DNA of 5,608 nucleotides from Erysipelotrichaceae bacterium. Lineage in GTDB: Bacteria; Bacillota_I; Bacilli_A; Erysipelotrichales; Erysipelotrichaceae. The notes beneath the pieces are model-generated. The model was not told the DNA's origin and searched no databases. It was given only the letters and a program-made list of their open reading frames with translations. Every line of letters starts with the position of its first letter. Positions within the stretch are counted from its first letter, which is position 1. A program made the position numbers and the translations under genes. Location: contig CAAEDX010000067.1 in assembly GCA_900754715.1 (NCBI GenBank), positions 1 to 5,608 of the forward strand, given 5' to 3'. This document shows, in pieces, positions 1 to 4,509 of the stretch.

Positions 1-429
1 CTGAGGGCCAGCGGCATCGATTATGATGCCCGCGAGACGGGCTACGCGGCCTACGATGAGCTGAACTTCGGCCCCATCATCGCCACAGAGGGCGACTCCT
101 ATGCCCGCGTAAAAGTGCGCATCGCCGAGCTCTTTCAATCCTTTGAGCTCATCGAGGAGATCATCTCCAAGATCCCCCAGGGCGAGCTCAGCGTGCCGGT
201 CAAAGGCGTGCCCAAGGGTGAAGCGTTCATCCGCATCGAGCAGCCCCGCGGCGAAGCGATCTATTATACGAAAGGAAACGGCACCAAATTCCTGGACCGC
301 TTCCGGCTGCGCACCCCGACCACGAGCAACATCCCGCCGATGCTCGATCTGCTGAAAGGATGTCAGCTGGGCGATGTGGCCCTGCTCATCCTGACCATCG
401 ATCCTTGCATCAGCTGTACAGAGAGGTGA
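1..429 (+). CDS. echE: Ech-type [NiFe] hydrogenase large subunit, C-terminal 142 residues (5' end outside window)
   Basis: This is the catalytic subunit of a group 4 membrane-bound, energy-converting hydrogenase. It sits on the cytoplasmic side, where it reduces protons with electrons from ferredoxin, coupled to ion translocation by the membrane subunits. The frame is open from base 1, so the N-terminal half, with the first nickel-binding CxxC, is missing. The visible part begins with a RASGIDYDAR stretch typical of EchE/HycE/NuoD-like proteins and includes an AYDEL segment and PRGEAIYYTKGNGT (the PRGE region). It ends in DPCISCTER. Cys136 and Cys139 of the visible part are the second pair of Ni-Fe ligands, which separates it from NuoD of complex I, where these cysteines are absent. 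Translation stops immediately after that motif, so no C-terminal extension for a maturation protease is seen. The stop lies 4 bases before the echF start, indicating an operon. Assignment to Ech rather than Coo or Hyf rests on sequence resemblance. Confidence 0.9.
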   Translation: MRASGIDYDARETGYAAYDELNFGPIIATEGDSYARVKVRIAELFQSFELIEEIISKIPQGELSVPVKGVPKGEAFIRIEQPRGEAIYYTKGNGTKFLDRFRLRTPTTSNIPPMLDLLKGCQLGDVALLILTIDPCISCTER

Positions 430-433
430 GCAC

Positions 434-973
434 ATGCGAAAGATCAAATTGTTTTCCTTCACGCGCGAAGTGCTGAAAAATATGGTCTCGCCGCCGGTCA
501 CGATCAATTATCCTGAGGAACCGGCGACTTACCCGCAACGCATGCGCGGCCATATCCGCATCGATATCGATCAGTGCATCAGCTGCACCTTATGCGCCCA
601 GAACTGCCCGCCGCGCGCCATCACCGTTGACCGCGCTGCCGGCACCTGGTCCATCGACCGCTTCGACTGCGTGCAATGCGGCAGCTGCGTAAATGTCTGC
701 CCCAAAAATTGTCTGCACATGGAACAAGGCTATACGCCCCCGGACACCAAAAAGCTCACTGAGACATATGCCCGTCCCAAACAGGAGCGCAAGCTGCCGC
801 AGGCATCTGATGAGTGCGTGTTCTGCGGGCTATGCGCCCGCAAATGCCCGAAGCAGGCGATCACGGTCAGCCGGCCCGACAAACACCGGCAAGTCGATGA
901 GCAGAAATGCGTAGGATGCGGTCTGTGCGCCAATGCCTGCCCGAAAAAATGCATCGTCATGAAAAAAGCCTGA
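434..973 (+). CDS. echF: EchF-like polyferredoxin subunit of Ech hydrogenase with four [4Fe-4S] motifs
   Basis: This is a 179-residue iron-sulfur subunit of the NuoI/HycF/EchF kind, expected to carry electrons from ferredoxin to the hydrogenase core on the cytoplasmic face. Residues 1-40 form the usual EchF N-terminus, ending in YPQRMRGHIRID. The first ferredoxin pair is CISCTLCAQNCP (Cys48/51/54/58) and CVQCGSCVNVCP (Cys79/82/85/89). After a linker rich in charged residues and proline (about 97-125), a second pair follows: CVFCGLCARKCP (Cys128/131/134/138) and CVGCGLCANACP (Cys159/162/165/169). Sixteen ligands suggest four clusters. As I remember the family, classic EchF is about 120-140 residues with two clusters, so the second half is an addition. 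The ATG at 434 is preceded by GAGAGGTGAG (421-430), which overlaps the echE stop, so translation is probably coupled. The last codons lie inside the terminator hairpin. Confidence is high for the iron-sulfur role and good for EchF identity given the adjacent echE. Confidence 0.88.
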   Translation: MRKIKLFSFTREVLKNMVSPPVTINYPEEPATYPQRMRGHIRIDIDQCISCTLCAQNCPPRAITVDRAAGTWSIDRFDCVQCGSCVNVCPKNCLHMEQGYTPPDTKKLTETYARPKQERKLPQASDECVFCGLCARKCPKQAITVSRPDKHRQVDEQKCVGCGLCANACPKKCIVMKKA

Positions 974-990
974 CCCCAGGCTTTTTTCAT
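959..990. terminator. Bidirectional intrinsic terminator between convergent ech and DUF operons
   Basis: A perfect 14-bp inverted repeat (arms 959-972 and 977-990) flanks a 4-base loop. The core is GCCTG/CAGGC with A6 on the left and T6 on the right, so both transcripts would have a U-tract after a GC-rich stem. The left arm encodes the last four residues (MKKA) and part of the stop codon of echF. The right arm abuts the stop codon of the opposing gene at 991-993. It therefore closes both operons. Confidence 0.9.
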
Positions 991-2322
991 TCATTGCCAG
1001 GAAATTTCCAGATGACGCATCAAGGCGCTGATCCGTGGCGTTGATGACGTATCTTCCATCCACACCGCCAAAGCCTCTGCCCATGGACGATCGCTCTCCT
1101 TCAGATCGCTGATCGTCTCAACGCCCTGTTCTTCCATAAGCGCCTCAAGCAGGACAGCAAGGCCCTCTTCATCCCAACATGCAAACAATTCCGCATATTC
1201 TGCTTTTTTCAAAACGAGCTGATCGAGCACATCCATCAGATCAAAGACACTCAATTCAGCCGCGCTGATCTGCTCACTGATCTTTTTTATATCAAATAGG
1301 CCATTCAGACGGTGCATCAGCCCCACAGCCTGCGAGGGATCTCCATAGCGACGAAAAACGAGCTTATGCCGCTGCTGTAATGAAGCATTGCCGATCAGGA
1401 AATCATATTCTTGATCAGCGAACATGGTAAACTTCGCAGCGAATTGAGATACATATGACAGGAAATAAGCTGCTGCCCTCGGACTGACCGATGCCAGCAG
1501 GAAGCGCATCTGCTTTTCCACCTCAGCCAATATCGACGGACATCGCCGCAGCCGGTCTTTGAGCAATATGATTCCTTCTTGTTCAAGCAAGACACTGCGT
1601 CTGCCATTGATCATCATGGCGGCCAGCGCCTGATCCATCAACAGCTCTCCTAAACTGATGTTCAGCTCTTCAAGCGGTTTTCCTCGCTCTGCCTGAAACC
1701 TTTCGCTCAAGATGGTGATCTCTGAGCGAAACAAACAGCAAAATTCCTGTTCCAAGGCGAGACAGCGCAAATAATACAGGACCAGATCACTGCCGGCAGC
1801 ATCTTGGTCATCTCGCATGGCAAAGCTTCCGCCAATGAGCGGATACAATAGATCCGTGCTATTTTCGCTGATCGCGAGCCAATCATTTCCTGCGCGCCAT
1901 CTTCTCATCAGATCAGGTATGTCACGCGCAAACAGTGCCCGATATTCCACATTTTGCCACTCTGGCAGTTGTACACGTAATTCTTCGCTGAGCCCTTTGA
2001 TCTCCCGAATATCTTTACGCACCTGATACAGGCCGCCAAAGATGATCTTTTTCAACATGCCTTCCATATCGATGTCCCGATCCAGCATTTCCTTCCTGTA
2101 GCCATGCGCAAACAAATGATCGAGAGAATGACAGATACGATGCCAGTTTGCTTGAGAAAGCGATGTGCTGTTGCCATTATTGAACCGCAGCACTCGTTCA
2201 TGAAGCAGCCCCCGCAGTTGTTCCAACAGCTGGCGCAGCTGCTGATCATCGATCGTTCCGCAAGCATACGCTTCATTCAGCGCATCACGTATCGTGTGCT
2301 TATCATAACTCTGTATCATCAT
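991..2322 (-). CDS. DUF6179-like protein of unknown function (443 aa)
   Basis: This is a predicted soluble, mostly helical protein with no signal peptide, no hydrophobic segment long enough for membrane insertion, and no catalytic motif that I recognise. It resembles DUF6179 proteins of Firmicutes as I remember them: an early RFNNGNSTSL stretch (residues 46-55, compare a YTKGESSS-like motif), a YPLIGG segment followed by VLYYLRCLALEQEFCCLF (160-198), and a C-terminal SVFDLMDVLDQL...YAELF block (358-380). The length fits that family. I place the start at the ATG at 2322, one of two tandem ATGs, because AGGTG lies five bases upstream. The frame stays open to an ATG at 2385, but that start would lie deep inside the upstream gene and lacks a comparable context. 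It overlaps the upstream gene by 20 bases, which indicates translational coupling. Its AT content is higher than that of the flanking genes. The function is unknown, and the family name should be confirmed by a profile search. Confidence 0.8.
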   Translation of the reverse strand: MMIQSYDKHTIRDALNEAYACGTIDDQQLRQLLEQLRGLLHERVLRFNNGNSTSLSQANWHRICHSLDHLFAHGYRKEMLDRDIDMEGMLKKIIFGGLYQVRKDIREIKGLSEELRVQLPEWQNVEYRALFARDIPDLMRRWRAGNDWLAISENSTDLLYPLIGGSFAMRDDQDAAGSDLVLYYLRCLALEQEFCCLFRSEITILSERFQAERGKPLEELNISLGELLMDQALAAMMINGRRSVLLEQEGIILLKDRLRRCPSILAEVEKQMRFLLASVSPRAAAYFLSYVSQFAAKFTMFADQEYDFLIGNASLQQRHKLVFRRYGDPSQAVGLMHRLNGLFDIKKISEQISAAELSVFDLMDVLDQLVLKKAEYAELFACWDEEGLAVLLEALMEEQGVETISDLKESDRPWAEALAVWMEDTSSTPRISALMRHLEISWQ

Positions 2323-2683
2323 TTCGACACCTATTCTCCCATTGTTCGAGCAATCGCACAAATAACGATTCCGGATGAATGCCATGATCCTCCCGATATG
2401 CGCTGAGCACCGAGTCCATCAGCTCATTGTCACTGACCCTAGCACTGAGCCGGGCTCTCATCCGATAATATGCCTGGATGACCAGCCGTATGGTCTCCAG
2501 CTCATTGTGCGCATCGATCAGTCCGCTTGTCCAAAGAGCGTCCGCGATTATCACGGGCCGCTGTGAATCAGTCTCTACCCAATCCAGATCACGGCATATG
2601 TTTTCCATGATCTCGATCGCCCCGGTCTCGCGCTGATACAGCAGCGCTTGTGAGGCCGGATCTTGTAATTCCCTTGGCTTCAT
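2303..2683 (-). CDS. DUF6323-like small protein of unknown function (126 aa)
   Basis: This small, acidic, probably helical cytoplasmic protein is the first gene of a two-gene operon with the DUF6179-like protein. It has no signal peptide, membrane segment or metal-binding cysteine cluster. The middle reads like the DUF6323 family as I remember it: an IIADALWTSGLI segment (45-56), ETIRLVIQAYYRMRARL (63-79) and VSDNELMDSVLSAY (83-96), matching the family's helix followed by a SDDELIEFM-like block. Similarity is weaker in the N-terminal 40 residues. The ATG at 2683 follows GGGGTGA (2694-2688 on the minus strand) at a normal distance. The 3' end overlaps the next gene by 20 bases in a different frame. 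DUF6323 and DUF6179 genes commonly sit side by side, so each assignment supports the other. No biochemical role is known to me. Confidence 0.75.
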   Translation of the reverse strand: MKPRELQDPASQALLYQRETGAIEIMENICRDLDWVETDSQRPVIIADALWTSGLIDAHNELETIRLVIQAYYRMRARLSARVSDNELMDSVLSAYREDHGIHPESLFVRLLEQWENRCRNDDTEL

Positions 2684-2700
2684 CTATTCACCCCGCCATC

Positions 2701-2729
2701 GTTCTACCACTCCTGCTTCGGCATGACAA
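2701..2729 (-). promoter_or_regulatory. Candidate promoter of the DUF6323-DUF6179 operon
   Basis: Read on the minus strand, TTGTCA (2729-2724) is followed by a 17-base spacer and TAGAAC (2706-2701), with TG one base before the -10 (extended -10). The -35 matches consensus at 5 of 6 and the -10 at 4 of 6. The predicted start near 2694 would leave a leader of only about 11 bases, barely covering the ribosome binding site, which weakens the call. An alternative -10, GATAAT (2762-2757), allows a longer leader but has only a poor -35. Confidence 0.3.
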
Positions 2730-2732
2730 GCC

Positions 2733-2761
2733 TTGAAAAAATGGCCGTTTTGTGTTATTAT
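2733..2761 (+). promoter_or_regulatory. Near-consensus sigma-A promoter pointing into a terminator
   Basis: TTGAAA (2733-2738), a 17-base spacer and TATTAT (2756-2761), with TG at 2753-2754, give an extended -10 promoter with 5 of 6 matches in each hexamer. It points right, but no plus-strand gene follows. The next element is the terminator hairpin starting at 2770. A transcript would begin near 2768 and end near 2807. It may be a chance match in an AT-rich gap, or it may make a very short RNA. Confidence 0.4.
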
Positions 2762-2769
2762 CTCCTTAG

Positions 2770-2807
2770 AAAAGAGGCATGCAGATCAACGCACATGCCT
2801 CTTTTTT
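2770..2807. terminator. Intrinsic terminator downstream of the HAD phosphatase gene
   Basis: A perfect 12-bp stem (2770-2781 pairing with 2794-2805; core GAGGCATG/CATGCCTC) encloses a 12-base loop. On the minus strand it lies immediately after the HAD stop codon (2807-2809) and ends in UUUU. On the plus strand the U-tract is longer (T6, 2802-2807). It can therefore end the HAD transcript and also block rightward transcription from the promoter just upstream. Confidence 0.78.
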
Positions 2808-3634
2808 CATATCAGTCCGAAATGCGCGAAAGCCTTGGCCAGACCGTCTCGCTCCACATCATCCGTCACATGATCAGCGGCCATCCTGGCTTGTTCGCCG
2901 CCGCTGCCCATCGCCACGCCGATGGCGCATGTGCGCTGCATCGGCACATCCACAGCCGCATCCCCGAAAGCGATGGTATCCGCGATGCGGCCGCCGATCG
3001 CCGCTAACATCCGCTCGATCGCTTTTCCTTTGTCCACACCGGGAACGCCCAGATCGCCAAACAGGGCCAGCTCTCCTTTGCCGCCCCAAGTGCCGGCCTG
3101 AAGCGCCGGGAACGCCAGCGCAGCCTGCCTGGCATCATCTGGCGCCTCCAGGATAAAGCTGATCTTGCTGACGTCGTCCCGATACAGACATGCGCCCCAG
3201 ATCATGTGCGGGAAGACCTGATCCACGCTCTGGCCTGCCTTTCCTTTGCGCTGCTGATAGAGACGGATCACTGGATCGCCCTTTTCCCGGAAGTGCGGGC
3301 TGGCATACAGCCCGCTGCTGCATTCCAGATAAAAGGCTCGCTCTCTGTCACGCAGCCAGTCCACGACGGCGCGGCATTGTGCTGTCGAAAGCGTCTGATG
3401 AAACAGCACCTGTCCATGATCTTCCGCATAACAGCCATTGCCGCCGATCATGCCATCCAGACCGATCGCCCAGAGTTCATCATATATTTCTGCTCTGCTG
3501 CGTCCGGTGCACAAATATACGCGATGCCCATTGGCCCGCGCCTTGCGGATGGCTTCTGCTGCAGAAGCAGGAATATGATTTTCATAGTCAGTCAATGTGC
3601 CATCGACATCAAGAAAGATGATCTTCTTTCTCAT
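2807..3634 (-). CDS. Cof-type HAD-IIB family sugar-phosphatase-like hydrolase (275 aa)
   Basis: This is a cytoplasmic Mg2+-dependent phosphohydrolase of the haloacid dehalogenase superfamily with a type IIB cap; the substrate is probably a sugar phosphate or related metabolite but cannot be told from sequence. Motif I is FLDVDGTLTD, with nucleophile Asp9 and acid/base Asp11. Motif II is YLCTGRS (Thr43). Motif III is Lys202 in GVDKGKAI. Motif IV is FGDAAVDVPM (Asp225, Asp229). The cap domain spans roughly residues 80-190. The usual GDxxND form of motif IV has Val in place of Asn, while the metal-binding aspartates remain. At 275 residues the length is typical. The start is the ATG at 3634, preceded by a GGGGGGAG ribosome binding site (3646-3639). 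The open frame upstream to 3757 runs through the terminator of the preceding gene and would put about 40 unrelated residues before motif I. A terminator separates it from the CMD gene. Confidence 0.9.
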   Translation of the reverse strand: MRKKIIFLDVDGTLTDYENHIPASAAEAIRKARANGHRVYLCTGRSRAEIYDELWAIGLDGMIGGNGCYAEDHGQVLFHQTLSTAQCRAVVDWLRDRERAFYLECSSGLYASPHFREKGDPVIRLYQQRKGKAGQSVDQVFPHMIWGACLYRDDVSKISFILEAPDDARQAALAFPALQAGTWGGKGELALFGDLGVPGVDKGKAIERMLAAIGGRIADTIAFGDAAVDVPMQRTCAIGVAMGSGGEQARMAADHVTDDVERDGLAKAFAHFGLI

Positions 3635-3664
3635 TCGTCTCCCCCCTTTCCTTGCATCAGATCT

Positions 3665-3670
3665 ATCATA
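3665..3670 (-). promoter_or_regulatory. Candidate -10 element for the HAD gene
   Basis: On the minus strand TATGAT (5 of 6 to consensus) lies about 30 bases before the HAD start codon, which leaves room for a transcription start near 3658 and the purine-rich ribosome binding site. The -35 region at the right distance is only a T-rich stretch that overlaps the terminator of the preceding gene, so the promoter is weakly supported. The location between a terminator and a start codon is the main argument for it. Confidence 0.3.
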
Positions 3671-3687
3671 CCGTATCGCGCTGACAG

Positions 3688-3717
3688 AAAAAATCCGGAA
3701 GTTTTTCACGCTCCGGA
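3688..3717 (-). terminator. Intrinsic terminator after the CMD-family gene
   Basis: On the minus strand the two arms TCCGGA (3717-3712 and 3699-3694), about 7 bp including a G-U pair, are followed at once by U6 (3693-3688). It begins nine bases after the CMD stop codon. The stem is short but GC-rich and the U-tract is good. It splits CMD from HAD into separate transcripts, or allows only partial read-through. Confidence 0.6.
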
Positions 3718-3723
3718 AGTTTT
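3694..3723. repeat. 12-base direct repeat, two copies, within the terminator
   Basis: TCCGGAAGTTTT occurs at 3694-3705 and again at 3712-3723, with start points 18 bases apart. Because TCCGGA is itself palindromic, the direct repeat also forms the terminator stem. It may have arisen by local duplication. Confidence 0.7.
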
Positions 3724-3725
3724 GG

Positions 3726-4457
3726 TCATTGCTGGAGCAGCTTGCCTGCCACCTCATCGATGATGTTCATGGCATTCAGGCTGCGGGGATAACCGATATA
3801 GGGCATGCACTGCTCAACAGCGCCATACAGTTTGGCCGCGTCATTGCCCACGCCCAGGTTGCCGGCGGTATGCCCGCGCAGCTGATTCTCACAGCCGCCC
3901 TGCGCGAGGATCAGACAGAATGTGACCAGCTCACGCTGCGCGTCATTCAAGCCATTGCGCGTGTAGTAATCACCGAAGCAATTGGCCGCCAGCCAGCGGT
4001 TGATGTTGCGGCGCGGCTGCGGCGCTTCGCTTTGCTGCTTGCGCATGCCTTCTCCAAACAGCTGCACTTGCTTATCCAGCCCTTTCTCAAAGCGGTCATC
4101 GGCATTCGTCGTGCCCTGCGGCGGCAGCGGCAGCGAGAGCCCATGTTCCTGCATCAGCGCATCGGCTGTATGCAGAAACGGCAGGATGCGGCCCAGCCCA
4201 AGGTAAGCGGCAGCCTGATACACCGCTTCCCGGATGGCGATCAAGTCGACCCCATCTTCCAGAGCCTCATGCATCTCTGCCATGAATGCCTCTTTGCCCT
4301 GACAGCCCATCAATGCGGACAGCACGCACAGATGCCGCTCTGTCACGCTCAGCTGATCTGCCTCATGCACATCTTGTTCCAGGAACCGGCTGATGATGTC
4401 ATACAGTTCCGGATCGTGATGCGCGCTGATCATCTTGCTCAGATTTTTCTCTTTCAT
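3726..4457 (-). CDS. Carboxymuconolactone decarboxylase (CMD/AhpD-like) family protein, tandem domains (243 aa)
   Basis: This is a cytoplasmic all-helical protein of the CMD superfamily, which includes gamma-carboxymuconolactone decarboxylases and AhpD-like peroxidase partners. Two CMD-like repeats are visible, about residues 29-105 and 170-240. Each has a helix start (TERHLCVLSAL, then DAQRELVTFCLILA) followed by a Cys and a His (Cys52/His63; Cys189/His196). Neither repeat has the AhpD CxxC motif, so classic disulfide peroxidase chemistry is unlikely. True decarboxylase activity on an aromatic pathway is also doubtful without other genes of that pathway. Substrate and reaction are unknown. 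I chose ATG 4457 because AAGGAGG (4470-4464) lies six bases upstream; the GTG at 4463 overlaps that site. Only 48 bases separate it from the glgX stop, yet that gap holds a promoter-like arrangement with an inverted repeat, so it may be separately controlled. Confidence 0.85.
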   Translation of the reverse strand: MKEKNLSKMISAHHDPELYDIISRFLEQDVHEADQLSVTERHLCVLSALMGCQGKEAFMAEMHEALEDGVDLIAIREAVYQAAAYLGLGRILPFLHTADALMQEHGLSLPLPPQGTTNADDRFEKGLDKQVQLFGEGMRKQQSEAPQPRRNINRWLAANCFGDYYTRNGLNDAQRELVTFCLILAQGGCENQLRGHTAGNLGVGNDAAKLYGAVEQCMPYIGYPRSLNAMNIIDEVAGKLLQQ

Positions 4458-4478
4458 GCGCACCCTCCTTTCCCTTTC

Positions 4479-4509
4479 ATCATATCATCCGGCAGTTACT
4501 GCCGGTCAA
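4479..4509 (-). promoter_or_regulatory. MerR-type promoter/operator candidate for the CMD gene
   Basis: On the minus strand TTGACC (4509-4504, 5 of 6) and TATGAT (4484-4479, 5 of 6) are separated by 19 bases. A perfect 7-3-7 inverted repeat, CCGGCAG-N3-CTGCCGG (4505-4489), fills most of the spacer. Overlong spacers with a dyad between the hexamers are the mark of promoters activated by MerR-family regulators. The -35 contains the glgX stop codon. The predicted start near 4472 leaves a short leader just covering the ribosome binding site. The repeat lacks a U-tract, so it is a poor intrinsic terminator. No regulator gene is visible in this window. Confidence 0.45.

Noticed and set aside
1..973. 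Complex I (NuoD/NuoI) genes rather than hydrogenase
   Set aside because: The C-terminal DPCxxC nickel-ligand motif is intact in the first gene; NuoD lacks these cysteines.
2323..2385. Longer N-terminus of the DUF6179-like protein from ATG 2385
   Set aside because: It would overlap the upstream gene by 83 bases. ATG 2322 has an AGGTG at proper spacing, and the residues encoded from 2322 onward look like the natural start.
3635..3757. Longer N-terminus of the HAD protein
   Set aside because: The extra 41 codons pass through the CMD terminator and the end of the CMD gene. Motif I of HAD proteins normally sits within the first ten or so residues, as it does from ATG 3634.
3206..3763. Plus-strand open frame of 185 codons
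   Set aside because: It is antisense to the HAD gene and the terminator region, with no family resemblance and no convincing translation start.
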